Source: Rhodobacter sp.
GTDB lineage: Bacteria; Pseudomonadota; Alphaproteobacteria; Rhodobacterales; Rhodobacteraceae
Direction: 5' to 3'
Assembly (NCBI GenBank): GCA_013821825.1
Contig: PNJK01000010.1
Location: 1 to 64,000, forward strand
Length of the DNA stretch: 64,000 bases
Shown piece by piece: positions 33,414 through 43,191 of this stretch (within the stretch, counting starts at the first letter, position 1; every line of letters starts with the position of its first letter). The position numbers and the translations under genes were made by a program. The notes under the pieces were generated by a model that ran no database searches, was not told where the DNA came from, and saw only the letters and a program-made list of their open reading frames with translations.

Positions 33414-34031
33414 TTACGGCGTCCCCTGCGGCGCTTCCGGCAGGGTGGTACCTTCGGAAAGCACCGCGTCGATACGGAGGATAGCGTCGCTGGTCAGGTC
33501 GATCGAGGTCAGCGACAGGATCACCGTCGATTTGTCCAGAATCGCCACCGCGCCCTTCTCGCTCATCAGCTCGCCCAGCACCGGCACCACGGCACGCAGG
33601 AACACCTTGCGGTCCTCGTCGCGGGCGCGGGTAAGATCGCGGGCCTTGGCGTCCTGCGCGTCGCGGATCTGCTCTACCTTCGCATCGAAGGCAGCGGCCA
33701 GGGCGGCGAATTCGTTCGAAGGCAGCGTCTGCCGGCGGGTGGTCAGGTCCTGTTCCTCGGCGATCAGCTCGGCCTCGATCTCGGCGTTCTCGGCCTCAAG
33801 CGCGCGGGTGGCAGCGGCCTCGCGTGCAAGGCTTGCCTTGCCGAAGGCGGATTCGGCAAACAGCCGGTCCTGATCGAGGGTCAGGATGACCGGCCCCGGG
33901 ACAGTTGCATCGGTCCCGGCACCAGTGGTCGCGTCAGCCTGAGCCAGCGCAGGCCCGGCCAGGCAGATCGCCACAACCAGAAAGCGCAGCCCGGAAAAGG
34001 CGCGCGTCAGGTGGACCCCGACGCGCATCAT
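33414..34031 (-). CDS. OmpH/Skp-family periplasmic chaperone
   Basis: The 205-residue protein has a long signal peptide (hydrophobic FLVVAICLAGPALAQA, mature from about residue 32). A Skp-like head strand follows (ILTLDQDRLFAESAFGKA), then two long charged helices rich in Ala/Glu/Arg forming the tentacles of the trimeric chaperone, and a final strand segment (AVAILDKSTVILSLTSIDLT). It holds unfolded outer-membrane proteins for BamA. The start overlaps the bamA stop by 1 nt (TGATG), coupling factory and chaperone. ATGATG offers two starts. Confidence 0.88.
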   Translation of the reverse strand: MMRVGVHLTRAFSGLRFLVVAICLAGPALAQADATTGAGTDATVPGPVILTLDQDRLFAESAFGKASLAREAAATRALEAENAEIEAELIAEEQDLTTRRQTLPSNEFAALAAAFDAKVEQIRDAQDAKARDLTRARDEDRKVFLRAVVPVLGELMSEKGAVAILDKSTVILSLTSIDLTSDAILRIDAVLSEGTTLPEAPQGTP

Positions 34032-36376
34032 CAGAACTTGGTCGAGATGGTCAGATCGAAGGTCTGTTCCTTGTCGTAGTCTTCCTTCTTCAGCGCCTGG
34101 CTGAAGTTGAAGCGCAAGGGCCCGATCGGCGTGTTCCAGAACACCGACAGGCCGATGGTCGCCCGCGGGATGAAGCTGTCATCGACCGGGCCACCAAGCC
34201 CGGCGTTGTTGTCCAGGCTCCAGACCGAGCCGACGTCAAGGAACGCCCCGCCACTGATCCCGTATTCCTCCGGCAGGCCCAGCGGGAAGTCCGCCTCGAA
34301 CCGCGCCACCGCGAACAGGTTGCCGCCAAGCGCATCCTGATCCGTCGCGCCAAGATCGCGCGGACCGATCCCGTTCAGCTCAAAGCCCCGGATTTTGCCA
34401 TTGCCGAAGAAGCGCTCCGTCGCGCGGCTGGTATTGTCGCCCAGAGAGGTCAGCACACCGCCCTCGAAGATCGCACGGATCGCAACCTCCTCGTTCAGGA
34501 TGCGCGTCTCGGCAAGGGCAAGCGCGTTGGTCAGGACGTACTTGGTATCGCCACCCAGCCCAGCGAAATCCTGCCCGAAGCGCAGCAGAACCCCGCCCTT
34601 CGGGTTCAACCCGGTGATGCGCGTGTCATACTCATAGGTATAGCCAAGCGATACCGTCCGCAGCGCACCAAGCGCGGATTCGGCAATCAGGATCGGGGAA
34701 TCGCCGCCATAGTCCGACAGTCTGTCCTCGGACAGCCGCAACCGCAGGTCGATGTTGGACTGCTCGCCCAACGGAAAGCCGATTCCCGTCGTGAACCCGA
34801 TATTGCGCGTGTCATAGACCGCGTTTTCGTTGTCGGACGTCCGGTAATAGGCCCCCACGCTGAAGCTCAGCTCCCGGCCCAGCAGCGCCGGTTCCGTGAA
34901 GCTGAAGCTGGAGTTCTGCGAATCCGTCCCCGACGACAGGCTAAGCGACAGCCGCTGACCGCGCCCCAGGAAGTTCGTCTCGGAAAAACCGATGTTGAAG
35001 CCGGTGCCGCTGGCAACGGAATAGCTCAAGCCGAAACTGAGCGAGCCTGTCGGCTGCTCCTCGACATCGACATTGACCACCACCTGATCGGGTGCAGACC
35101 CCGGCTGCGCATCGACCTGCGCGTCCGAGAAGAAGCCAAGCGCCCGGATGCGTTCGGCCGACTGCCTGATCTCACGCGGGTTGAAGGGGTCGCCTTCGAC
35201 CGTGCGGAACTGCCGTCGGATCACCTGATCCAGCGTGGTCGCATTGCCTTCGATGTCGATCCGCTCGACAAACACCCGCTCGCCCCGGACAATCGCAAAC
35301 TCGATGTCCACGGCCTGCCCCCGGTCGTTCCGGGTAATCCGCGGCTCTACCCGCACGAAGTTGAGCCCCTTCTTGAGAGCCAGGGTCTCCATCCGGGTGA
35401 TGTTGTTGTCGATCAGCAGCGGCGTATATGTCTGCCCGGTGCGGATCTTCTGCACTGCCTCGAATTCCGCGGCATCGACGCCTTCGATCTCGGACACGGT
35501 AGAGATGTTGCCGACGGTGTAGGGCAGGCCTTCGCGAATCGTGAAGGTCACAAAGGTCGCATCGCGTTCGCGGCTGACCTCTGCACTGGCATCCGTCACC
35601 TGAAAGTCGATGTAGCCGCGCGACAGGTAGAATTCGGTCAGGACCTGCTTGTCCACCTCCAGCCGTTCGGCCACGAAGGTGTCACGCTTGATCAGGTTGC
35701 GCAGGAAGCCGGCCTGCTTGGTTTCAAGCACCTGGCGCAGACGCCGGTCCGAGAACGCGCGGTTGCCGACGAAGGACAGCCGCTCGATCTCGACCACGCG
35801 GCCTTCGGTCACTTCGAACACCAGATCGACCCGGTTTTCCGAGCGGCGAATGATCTTCGGAGTGACGGTTGCGGCAAGACGGCCGGACACCCGATACGCC
35901 TCGGCAATGGTGGCGGCATCAGACTCCGCCATGCTTGGCGAATAGACCCGGCGGCTTTCCGATTGCACGATCTCGGCAAGCTGCTCGTCCTTGAGCCGCT
36001 TGTTGCCCTCGAAGTTGATCACGTTGACGATCGGATACTCCTGGACCCGGATCAAGAGCGTCGAATCCTGGGGAATGACCTCGACCGTCTCGAACAGACC
36101 CGAGTTCACGATCCGCTGATAGGCGTCGTTCAGGGCAGCCGCCGATACCGCATCGCCGCGGCTGATTCCGGCATAGGCCAGGATCGTCGCCGGATCGACG
36201 CGCACGTTGCCTTCGACAACCACGTTCGAAAAGCTGAAGACCTGTGCATAGGCCGGAAGCAGGAACGGTGTGGAAACCGTTGCCGCACCAATGAAAACCG
36301 CCGTGGCAAGCAAACGTGCCCTCGCCCCGGCCCTGGACGACCGTCCCCTGATCATGCGGAAGGTCCCTTGCATCAT
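34031..36376 (-). CDS. bamA: Outer-membrane protein assembly factor BamA
   Basis: The Omp85 protein folds beta-barrels into the outer membrane. Order: signal peptide (cleavage near LPAYAQ), five POTRA domains from VFSFSNVVVEGNVRVDPATIL to about residue 415 (POTRA 5 GERVFVERIDIEGNATTLDQVIRRQFR), and a 16-strand barrel ending in the Phe-terminal signature (DLTISTKF). The L6-type motif region reads RFFGNGKIRGFELNGIGPRD (the VRGF-like lock is IRGF). I chose ATG 36376 because GAGGA lies just upstream, giving 781 residues; another ATG is 18 nt earlier. Confidence 0.95.
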   Translation of the reverse strand: MMQGTFRMIRGRSSRAGARARLLATAVFIGAATVSTPFLLPAYAQVFSFSNVVVEGNVRVDPATILAYAGISRGDAVSAAALNDAYQRIVNSGLFETVEVIPQDSTLLIRVQEYPIVNVINFEGNKRLKDEQLAEIVQSESRRVYSPSMAESDAATIAEAYRVSGRLAATVTPKIIRRSENRVDLVFEVTEGRVVEIERLSFVGNRAFSDRRLRQVLETKQAGFLRNLIKRDTFVAERLEVDKQVLTEFYLSRGYIDFQVTDASAEVSRERDATFVTFTIREGLPYTVGNISTVSEIEGVDAAEFEAVQKIRTGQTYTPLLIDNNITRMETLALKKGLNFVRVEPRITRNDRGQAVDIEFAIVRGERVFVERIDIEGNATTLDQVIRRQFRTVEGDPFNPREIRQSAERIRALGFFSDAQVDAQPGSAPDQVVVNVDVEEQPTGSLSFGLSYSVASGTGFNIGFSETNFLGRGQRLSLSLSSGTDSQNSSFSFTEPALLGRELSFSVGAYYRTSDNENAVYDTRNIGFTTGIGFPLGEQSNIDLRLRLSEDRLSDYGGDSPILIAESALGALRTVSLGYTYEYDTRITGLNPKGGVLLRFGQDFAGLGGDTKYVLTNALALAETRILNEEVAIRAIFEGGVLTSLGDNTSRATERFFGNGKIRGFELNGIGPRDLGATDQDALGGNLFAVARFEADFPLGLPEEYGISGGAFLDVGSVWSLDNNAGLGGPVDDSFIPRATIGLSVFWNTPIGPLRFNFSQALKKEDYDKEQTFDLTISTKF

Positions 36377-36532
36377 GCGTCCTCGTCGTTCCATGCCGTT
36401 TGAGTTTGACTAGCGGGAAAGCCAAGCTTTGTCAAAAGCCTGCGGTCGTTGTGGATAACTTTCCCACATCTTGTGTCGTTGGTTCTGCGGCCGCCAGTCC
36501 CGGTCGGGTCAGGCATAGCCGACCTTGCGCGT

Positions 36533-37858
36533 TCAGATACAGACCAGATCGCGGCTCAGCGCAAAGAGCATCAGGCCCAGAACCAGGGTCAGACCAATCG
36601 ACATCAACACCTGAAGGGCGCGGTCCGATGGCGGGCGGCCCATCACCGCCTCATAGGCGTGAAACACCAGATGGCCGCCGTCCAGAACCGGGATCGGAAA
36701 CAGGTTCAGGACCCCCACGCCAAGCGACAGCACCGCCATCATTCCGATGAAGCTTTCCACCCCGTTGCGAGCCGCGTCGCCCATGGTTTCGGCGATCCCG
36801 ATCGCCCCCGAGAAGTTGCAGGTGCTGATCGCCCCGGTGATGATGTTCCAAAGCCCCGAAAACGTGGTGGCGACCATCCGCCACATCTGCTCGGCCGTGA
36901 GCGAAAAGGTCTCCAGCAGGCCGGTGCGGCGTGTGGCGGGCTCGAACACCATGCCCGCCGCCAGACCGATCTGATAGCGCTCGACGAAGGTGCCCGTGTC
37001 ATCCTCCATCGTGCGGATACGCGGGGTCAGGCTGACATCGAAGGTCTCGCCCGCGCGCCAGACGGTCAGAGGTACCGGATCGCCCTTGCTGGCCGCCACG
37101 ATACCGGGAAGCTCACTGAAGGTGATGACGTCCTGGCCGCCCGCGCGCAGGATCACGTCGCCCGCCTGCAGGCCCGCATCCATCGCGGCCGACCGGATGA
37201 TGACCTGCCCGATCACCGGCGCAAACGGGTGCGGCCCCGCAACCACCAGCTCATCGCTGCCACGGCGCACGGTGTAATCCATGGTCCGTTGCGCCGGCAG
37301 CTCCGACACCACCGCGCCAAAAGTGTCGCGGTCGGGGGTGGGCCGGCCCTCGATCGCAAGGATCACGTCACCTTCGACCAGCGTCGGCCCGTCCATCGGG
37401 AAGGCGCGCATCGACCCGACGGTCGGCTCTTCGCGCGGAATGCCAAGCACCAGCAGGATGCCGGCCAGCAGCACGAAGGTCAGGATGAAATTCGCCACCG
37501 GCCCGGCCAGCACCGTGGCCGAGCGTGCCCAAAGCGGCGCCCCGGCCATCGTGTGCCGTTGTTCTGCCGCCGAAAGCCCGGACACGTCGGCCTGCTTGAC
37601 CGAGGTGGCATCGACGTCGCCCAGGAACTTGACATAGCCGCCAAACGGCACCGCAGCGATCTGCCAGCGGGTGCCGCGCTTGTCGGTCCGGCTCCACAGC
37701 ACCGGGCCGAAGCCGACCGAGAACACCTCGGAATGGATCCCGGACCAGCGGCCGACGATGTAATGACCGTATTCGTGGACGAAGACGATGATCGACAAGG
37801 CGACGATGAAAAAGAACACCGTCCAAGCCGTGCCGCCGATGGCTGCCATGAATTCCAT
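36533..37858 (-). CDS. rseP: Intramembrane zinc metalloprotease RseP
   Basis: The 441-residue site-2 protease cuts anti-sigma factors and residual signal peptides within the inner membrane. The zinc motif is H28-E-Y-G-H32 in the first helix; the third ligand lies in the last-third motif PIPVLDGGHLVF. Between them are two periplasmic PDZ domains (about 120-205 and 205-290), the second with AAMDAGLQAGDVILRAGG. There are four transmembrane segments. It lies between dxr (3 nt upstream) and bamA, the standard order. A 156-nt gap before bamA contains one DnaA-box-like TGTGGATAA (36450-36458). Confidence 0.94.
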   Translation of the reverse strand: MEFMAAIGGTAWTVFFFIVALSIIVFVHEYGHYIVGRWSGIHSEVFSVGFGPVLWSRTDKRGTRWQIAAVPFGGYVKFLGDVDATSVKQADVSGLSAAEQRHTMAGAPLWARSATVLAGPVANFILTFVLLAGILLVLGIPREEPTVGSMRAFPMDGPTLVEGDVILAIEGRPTPDRDTFGAVVSELPAQRTMDYTVRRGSDELVVAGPHPFAPVIGQVIIRSAAMDAGLQAGDVILRAGGQDVITFSELPGIVAASKGDPVPLTVWRAGETFDVSLTPRIRTMEDDTGTFVERYQIGLAAGMVFEPATRRTGLLETFSLTAEQMWRMVATTFSGLWNIITGAISTCNFSGAIGIAETMGDAARNGVESFIGMMAVLSLGVGVLNLFPIPVLDGGHLVFHAYEAVMGRPPSDRALQVLMSIGLTLVLGLMLFALSRDLVCI

Positions 37859-37861
37859 GCC

Positions 37862-39043
37862 TTAGCGGCTCCTTGCCCTGTCGCGCGCGACCTCGCCCGC
37901 TCTTACCCGTGCCAGATGGTCCATTGCCAGCACATCCTCAAGGGCCTGCGGAAGATTTGACCCCATCTCGGCGTCCAGCGCCTCCAGCGTGGCCTCGACG
38001 GCGCCAGCCATCTCCATGAAACCGAGGCCCCCGGCCAGGAAATGGTCCAACGCCACTTCCTTCGCCGCATTGAAGGCGGCACCGCAGAGTCCGCGCCGCG
38101 CCATCACCTCGCGCGCCAGCCGCAGCGCCGGATAGCGCGTAAGATCCGGCGCGCGGAAGGTCAGCGTCGCCACCTGCGCCAGATCCAGCCGTGCCACCGG
38201 CAGGGCGTTGCGCGCCGGCCAGTTCAGCGCATAGCCGATGGAATGGCGCATGTCGGGGGCGCCCATGTGGGCCATGATCGCCCCGTCATGAAAGCCGACC
38301 ATGGAATGGATCAGCGATTCCGGGTGGATGATGACCTCCACCTGCTCCGGGGCGACGCCGAAGAACTCGCGCGTCTCGATCACCTCCAGCGCCTTGTTGA
38401 ACATGGATGCCGAATCGATGGTGATCCGCTGCCCCATCGCCCAGTTCGGATGCGCCAGCGCCTCGGTCACGGTGGCCTTGGCCAAAGCCTCCAGCGGCCA
38501 GTCGCGCAAGGCGCCCCCTGATGCGGTCAGGATGATCCGCTCAACCGCCGAAATATCCTCGCCGGTCAGCGCCTGGAAGACCGCCGAATGCTCGCTGTCG
38601 ACCGGCAGGATCGTGGCGCCATGCGCCGCCGCCTCGGCCAGCAGAAGCGGCCCTGCCGTCACCAGACTTTCCTTGTTGGCCAGCGCCAGCGTCCGCCCGT
38701 GCCGCAGCGCCCGGAACCCCGGCACCAGCCCCGCTGCGCCGACGATGGCACTCATCACCCAGTCGGCGGGCCGGTCTGCGGCCTCGGCAATCGCCTCTGG
38801 CCCCGCCGCCGCCTGCACGCCCGACCCCGCCAGCCGCTCGCGCAGCTCGGCAAAGCCCGACGCATCGCCGCAGACGGCCACCTCGGCCCGCAACGCGCGC
38901 GCCATCTCGGCCAGCCGCGCCACATTGCGCCCGCCGGTCAGCGCCACCACCCGGTACGCCTCGGCGCCGCCAGCCCGCTGGATCAGGTCCACCGTCTGTT
39001 CGCCGACCGACCCGGTCGCCCCAAAGATCGAGATGCTGCGCAA
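37862..39043 (-). CDS. dxr: 1-deoxy-D-xylulose 5-phosphate reductoisomerase
   Basis: The 393-residue enzyme rearranges and reduces DXP to MEP, the committed step of bacterial isoprenoid synthesis. The NADPH fold is SISIFGATGSVGEQTVDLI. LANKESLVTAG, LPVDSEHSAVFQAL (metal Asp/Glu), ILTASGGALRDWPL and HPNWAMGQRITIDSASMFNKALEVIE follow. The N-terminal motif fixes the start at TTG 39043 after CTGAGGG, 5 nt from the cdsA stop; no ATG is near. It supplies precursors for uppS two genes upstream in the same operon. Confidence 0.94.
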   Translation of the reverse strand: MRSISIFGATGSVGEQTVDLIQRAGGAEAYRVVALTGGRNVARLAEMARALRAEVAVCGDASGFAELRERLAGSGVQAAAGPEAIAEAADRPADWVMSAIVGAAGLVPGFRALRHGRTLALANKESLVTAGPLLLAEAAAHGATILPVDSEHSAVFQALTGEDISAVERIILTASGGALRDWPLEALAKATVTEALAHPNWAMGQRITIDSASMFNKALEVIETREFFGVAPEQVEVIIHPESLIHSMVGFHDGAIMAHMGAPDMRHSIGYALNWPARNALPVARLDLAQVATLTFRAPDLTRYPALRLAREVMARRGLCGAAFNAAKEVALDHFLAGGLGFMEMAGAVEATLEALDAEMGSNLPQALEDVLAMDHLARVRAGEVARDRARSR

Positions 39044-39048
39044 AGCCC

Positions 39049-39870
39049 TCAGTCCCCGATGACCGAGACCAGGGGCACCACCAGTTGCAGCGCCATCACC
39101 GCCACCACCGCCCCGATCAGCGCATCGAACCGGTCCAGCACGCCGCCATGCCCCGGGATCAGCCGCGAGGCATCCTTGACCCCTGCCCGCCGCTTGACCC
39201 AGCTTTCCGCGATGTCCCCCATCTGACCCGCAAAGGCCACCACCGGCGACAGGACGACCAGCCAGAGGCCGCCAGTTCCCGAGGCCCAGAACACAAGGCC
39301 CACCAGCAATGCCCCGATCCAGCCCGCGATCGTCCCCGACCAGGTCTTCTTCGGGCTGATCTTCGGCCAGAACTTCGGCCCACCGAGACTGCGCCCGGCA
39401 AAATAGCCCATCACGTCCGAGGTCACGACCACCGCCACCAGCCACAGGATCGCCGAGGTCCCCGACCCGTGCCGCAAATCCACCAGCCCGTATCCCGCCA
39501 GCATGATCGCCACCGCATAGGCCGCGCTCAGCCGCCGGTCGCGGCGCGGCGTCAGGGCCAGCATCAGCACCGGCACCATCAGGAACAGCACCGCGACCTC
39601 GGTCCGCAGCACCAGTGCCGCCGTCAGCGCCGCGCCCGCCGCCACAGCCAGCGTCACCGGAGTGCTCCGGCGGGCGGGTGCGGTCATCGTCGCCAGTTCC
39701 CATACCATCAGCGCGGTCAGCACGATGACCAGCGCCGCAAAGGCCGTGCCGCCCAGCCAGATTTCCGCCGCCCCGACGGCGACCATGAAGATCGCCGACA
39801 TAACCCGCGTCCGCAGGTCGCCCCACTTTCCCGCAGGGGGCTGGGCGTCCGGCATCGCCTCGGGCGTCAT
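39049..39870 (-). CDS. cdsA: Phosphatidate cytidylyltransferase
   Basis: The 273-residue membrane enzyme makes CDP-diacylglycerol, the precursor of all phospholipids. About seven helices are followed by the family signature near the C-terminus: SWVKRRAGVKDASRLIPGHGGVLDRFDALI, whose Asp residues bind metal and CTP. The FWPKISPKKTWSGTIAGWIGAL segment is also typical. ATG 39870 overlaps the uppS stop by 4 nt; a longer frame upstream reads into uppS and is rejected. Confidence 0.94.
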   Translation of the reverse strand: MTPEAMPDAQPPAGKWGDLRTRVMSAIFMVAVGAAEIWLGGTAFAALVIVLTALMVWELATMTAPARRSTPVTLAVAAGAALTAALVLRTEVAVLFLMVPVLMLALTPRRDRRLSAAYAVAIMLAGYGLVDLRHGSGTSAILWLVAVVVTSDVMGYFAGRSLGGPKFWPKISPKKTWSGTIAGWIGALLVGLVFWASGTGGLWLVVLSPVVAFAGQMGDIAESWVKRRAGVKDASRLIPGHGGVLDRFDALIGAVVAVMALQLVVPLVSVIGD

Positions 39871-40601
39871 GCGCTCACCCCGCCAAACCGCCGCTCGCGG
39901 TTGGAGTAGCGCGCGACGATCCCGGCCAGCTCTTCTACGGTGAAATCGGGCCAAAGCGTGCCGGTGAACTCGTATTCGGCATAAGCCGCCTGCCAGGGCA
40001 GGAAGTTCGAGGTCCGCGTCTCGCCCGACGTGCGGATCACCAGATCGGGGTCTGGCAGCCCGCAGGTGTCCAGCCGGTCGGCAAAGGCGGCTTCCGTCAG
40101 GTGCGCGGGGTCAAGAAGCCCTGCCGCCACCGCCTCGGCCACCTTGCGGGCGGCGCGAAGGATCTCGTCCCGGCCACCGTAATTGACCGCGACCGTCAGG
40201 TTGAGCCGGTCAAGCCCCGCCGTCCGCGCCTCGATCCCCCCCATCAGGCGCTGCAAGTTGGGGTCCAGCCGGCTGCGCTCGCCGATAAAGCGCATCCGCA
40301 CGCCGGCATGCGCCAGCCGTTCGGCCTCGCGTTCGATATAGCGGGAAAAAATCGCCATCAGACCAAGGACTTCCTCGGTCGACCGCTTCCAGTTTTCGGT
40401 CGAGAACGCATAAAGCGTCAACCACCGGATGCCCAGGCCGGGCGCGGCCCGCACGATCTCGCGCACCCGTTCGGCCCCCCTGCGGTGCCCGACCAGACGC
40501 GGCCAGCCCCGATTGGTGGCCCAGCGGCCATTGCCGTCCATGATGATCGCGAGATGATTGATCGGCCGTATGGGTGGCTCGATCGGCAAGTCCTTCGACA
40601 A
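39867..40601 (-). CDS. uppS: Undecaprenyl diphosphate synthase (cis-prenyltransferase)
   Basis: The 244-residue enzyme adds eight isoprene units to farnesyl diphosphate, making the lipid carrier for peptidoglycan and glycans. The catalytic Asp is D22 in AIIMDGNGRWATNRG; then GHRRGAERVREIV, TLYAFSTENWKRS and the C-terminal RTSGETRTSNFLPWQAAYAEYEF. The start is TTG 40601 (TTG TCG AAG), with 15 nt to the frr stop. An ATG at residue 21 lies inside the catalytic motif and is too late. Confidence 0.94.
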   Translation of the reverse strand: MSKDLPIEPPIRPINHLAIIMDGNGRWATNRGWPRLVGHRRGAERVREIVRAAPGLGIRWLTLYAFSTENWKRSTEEVLGLMAIFSRYIEREAERLAHAGVRMRFIGERSRLDPNLQRLMGGIEARTAGLDRLNLTVAVNYGGRDEILRAARKVAEAVAAGLLDPAHLTEAAFADRLDTCGLPDPDLVIRTSGETRTSNFLPWQAAYAEYEFTGTLWPDFTVEELAGIVARYSNRERRFGGVSA

Positions 40602-40616
40602 CGGTCGCCCCTCCGG

Positions 40617-41180
40617 TCAGACCTGCATGATTTCCTGCTGCTTGGCGTCCAGTGCCCGGTCGACGGCGGCAATCGCCTTGTCGGTCAACTCCTGCACCTC
40701 TTCCGACCACATCTTCTGGTCGTCCTCGCCCATGCCCGCAGCCTTGGCCTTCTTGATCTGGTCCATGCCGTCGCGCCGCACGTTGCGAATAGCGACCCTG
40801 GCGCTTTCGGCATAGGTTCCCGCAACCCTTGACAGTTCGCGGCGGCGTTCCTCGTTCAGTTCCGGGATCGGCAGGCGGATCAACGGACCATCGGTGATCG
40901 GGTTGATCCCGATGCCGCTTTCCCGGATCGCCTTTTCGATCTTGCTGATCATCGCCTTGTCCCAGACGTTGATCACCACCATCCGGGGCTCTGGCACGTT
41001 CACCGTGCCAAGCTGGTTGATCGGGGTCATCTGGCCATAGGCATCGACCTGGATCGGTTCAAGGATCGCGGCCGAGGCGCGCCCCGTCCTGAGGCTGGCA
41101 AATTCGGTCTTCAGGGCATTCATCGCACCATCCATCCGGCGTTGCAGCGCGTCGGTGTCGATTTCAAGATCGTCTGCCAT
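40617..41180 (-). CDS. frr: Ribosome recycling factor
   Basis: The 187-residue L-shaped tRNA mimic splits post-termination ribosomes with EF-G. Domain I helices are [25 protein letters not shown] and the C-terminal [38 protein letters not shown]. Domain II contains [31 protein letters not shown] 41180 ([10 protein letters not shown]) is preceded by GAAGTGAAGGAGCC, a clear ribosome site. It follows pyrH at a distance of 282 nt containing repeats, then leads into uppS. Confidence 0.96.
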   Translation of the reverse strand: MADDLEIDTDALQRRMDGAMNALKTEFASLRTGRASAAILEPIQVDAYGQMTPINQLGTVNVPEPRMVVINVWDKAMISKIEKAIRESGIGINPITDGPLIRLPIPELNEERRRELSRVAGTYAESARVAIRNVRRDGMDQIKKAKAAGMGEDDQKMWSEEVQELTDKAIAAVDRALDAKQQEIMQV

Positions 41181-41367
41181 GAACAAGGCTCCTTCACTTC
41201 TGCCCGCCAGACAATGCGGGGTCGCGGCGGGGTCGCGGTTTTCGGCTCTATAGCAGAGCGCGGCAGTCCGGGTATAGGCCAAAGCGCTTTTCCTGACCGG
41301 CAACGCCGCCATCAGGCGGGTGAGTCGCCGCTCAGGGTTAACGCCTTCCGTCCTCGCAGAGCGTAGA

Positions 41368-41400
41368 GACGGAAGGAAGACGGAAAGAAGACGGAAAAAA
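41368..41400. repeat. Three 11-bp tandem repeats with an inverted repeat, pyrH-frr gap
   Basis: GACGGAAGGAA, GACGGAAAGAA and GACGGAAAAAA lie head to tail at 41368-41400. The first unit also pairs with CCTTCCGTC at 41344-41352 (9-bp perfect arms, 15-nt loop). The rest of the 282-nt gap (41181-41462) shows no gene. The elements lie in the leader or spacer transcribed between pyrH and frr. Confidence 0.8.
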
Positions 41401-41462
41401 GGCGCCCTCCTCCCGCCGGAAAACCCGGTTTAAGCCAGCGTCCGCAAGGACTTGGCCCCGGA

Positions 41463-42206
41463 TCAGCCCTGCACCCTTGTGTAGGTCCCCTCACCCGCCA
41501 GAATCCCCCGGAACCCGCCCGGTTCATCCAGCGAAAAGACGATGATCGGCAGGCCGTTGTCGCGCGCCAGCGCAATAGCCGTCGCGTCCATCACGCCCAG
41601 ATGCTTTTCCAGCACCTCGTCATAGGTCACCTCATCGTAACGCTTTGCATCGGCGTGCTTTTTCGGGTCCTTGTCATAGACCCCGTCAACCTTGGTGCCC
41701 TTGAAGATCGCCTGACAGGCCATCTCGGATGCCCGCAAGGTGGCTGCCGTATCGGTGGTGAAATAGGGGTTCCCGGTCCCGGCGGCGAAAATGCAGACCC
41801 GCTTTTTCTCCAGATGCCGCACCGCGCGGCGGCGGATATAGGGCTCGCAGACCTGGTCCATGGGTATGGCACTGATAACGCGGGTAAAAACTCCGATCTC
41901 TTCCAGCGCCGACTGCATCGCAAGCGCGTTCATCACCGTCGCCAGCATCCCCATGTAATCGGCTGTCGTCCGCTCCATCCCCTGGGCGCTGCCTTGCAAC
42001 CCCCTGAAAATATTGCCTCCTCCAATGACCATGCAAATCTCCACCCCCAGGTCGCGCACCGATTTCACCTCTTGCGCGATCCGGGCGACGGTTGGCGGAT
42101 GCAGGCCGAAGCCCTGATCCCCCATCAGCGCCTCACCCGAGATCTTCAGCATCACGCGGCTGTAAGTCACTGCCGCAGCACCGGTTTCGGTGGCTGTTCC
42201 GGACAT
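41463..42206 (-). CDS. pyrH: UMP kinase
   Basis: The 247-residue hexameric amino-acid-kinase-fold enzyme phosphorylates UMP to UDP. Signatures: [75 protein letters not shown] and [16 protein letters not shown] 42206 ([10 protein letters not shown]) follows CAGGGGGTGCC. It begins the large minus-strand envelope cluster and is divergent from miaA across 82 nt. Confidence 0.95.
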   Translation of the reverse strand: MSGTATETGAAAVTYSRVMLKISGEALMGDQGFGLHPPTVARIAQEVKSVRDLGVEICMVIGGGNIFRGLQGSAQGMERTTADYMGMLATVMNALAMQSALEEIGVFTRVISAIPMDQVCEPYIRRRAVRHLEKKRVCIFAAGTGNPYFTTDTAATLRASEMACQAIFKGTKVDGVYDKDPKKHADAKRYDEVTYDEVLEKHLGVMDATAIALARDNGLPIIVFSLDEPGGFRGILAGEGTYTRVQG

Positions 42207-42288
42207 GGCACCCCCTGCATATCGTTTTCTAATTGGACTGGGCCGCAAAATGTCGCAAAACCGCGGCGGGTTCAACCGGGGTCGAGCC

Positions 42289-43155
42289 ATGAAGATCGAC
42301 ACCATCTCACACGAGGCCCCCGTCCTTGTCGCCGGGCCGACCGCCAGTGGAAAATCAGCCCTCGCAATGGAAATCGCGGCGCGGGACGGGCGGCTGATCG
42401 TCAATGCCGATGCTCTGCAAGTCTATGAAAACTGGCGTATTCTTACCGCCCGCCCGACCCCGGAGGACGAGGCCGCGCTGCCGCATGCTCTCTACGGTCA
42501 CATAGGCCGGGAGCAGCCCTATTCCGTCGGCCACTGGCTGCGCGAGGTCGCCCCGCTGCTGTCGCGTCCGGTGGTGATTGTCGGAGGAACTGGTCTCAAT
42601 TTCAACGCCTTGACCCGCGGTCTGGCCGAGATCCCGCATACCCCGCCACAGATTCGCGCCACGGCAGATGACCGGATGCGGACCGAAGGGCGCGAGCGAC
42701 TTTTTGCCGAGCTTGACCCCGAAACCGCCGCGCGGATCGACCGGCTGAACGGTGTTCGCGTCCAGCGCGCATGGGAGGTGCTGCAGGCCACCGGCCGCGG
42801 GCTGGCGGCCTGGCAGGATGACACCCCTGCGCCCCTCTTGCCGCTGGATCAGGCGGAAACCCTTGTAATCGTGCCGGAAACCTCTTGGCTGAACGGTCGG
42901 ATAGACCGCCGCTTTGCCGCCATGCTTGCCGCAGGTGCGCTGGACGAGGCGCGGGCGAACCTGCGCGGCTGGAACCCGGCACTGCCATCTTCCCGCGCGA
43001 TTGGCGGGCCGGAACTGATCGCGCATCTGCAAGGCCAAATCCCGCTGGACGAGGCCATTTCCGCCGCAACACTGGCCAGTCGCCAATATGCCAAACGGCA
43101 GCGGACCATGTTCAGATCGAACATGGTGGCGTGGCGTCAGGTTTTGTTGCCCTGA
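42289..43155 (+). CDS. miaA: tRNA dimethylallyltransferase
   Basis: The 288-residue enzyme prenylates A37 of tRNAs reading UNN codons using DMAPP. The P-loop is [19 protein letters not shown], with [68 protein letters not shown] and the C-terminal [15 protein letters not shown]. The start is uncertain: ATG 42289 ([10 protein letters not shown]) puts the P-loop at the usual position; an ATG at 42250 would add 13 residues. Expression is probably from the divergent pyrH-miaA promoter region. Confidence 0.94.
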   Translation: MKIDTISHEAPVLVAGPTASGKSALAMEIAARDGRLIVNADALQVYENWRILTARPTPEDEAALPHALYGHIGREQPYSVGHWLREVAPLLSRPVVIVGGTGLNFNALTRGLAEIPHTPPQIRATADDRMRTEGRERLFAELDPETAARIDRLNGVRVQRAWEVLQATGRGLAAWQDDTPAPLLPLDQAETLVIVPETSWLNGRIDRRFAAMLAAGALDEARANLRGWNPALPSSRAIGGPELIAHLQGQIPLDEAISAATLASRQYAKRQRTMFRSNMVAWRQVLLP

Positions 43156-43191
43156 CAGGGGTTGCAAGGCGAAGTTACAGCGCTTTTCCGT

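Noticed and set aside
33905-36403. An 832-codon open frame on the plus strand
   Set aside because: Antisense of bamA; the real gene has signal peptide, POTRA and barrel signatures.
36450-36458. Single TGTGGATAA between rseP and bamA
   Set aside because: A lone 9-bp match is too little for a regulatory call; mentioned only as context for the other DnaA boxes.
37862-39826. A 654-residue version of dxr
   Set aside because: The extra N-terminal 260 codons read antisense-like or out-of-frame cdsA sequence (Gly/Ala/Asp-rich); the NADPH-binding fold begins at TTG 39043.
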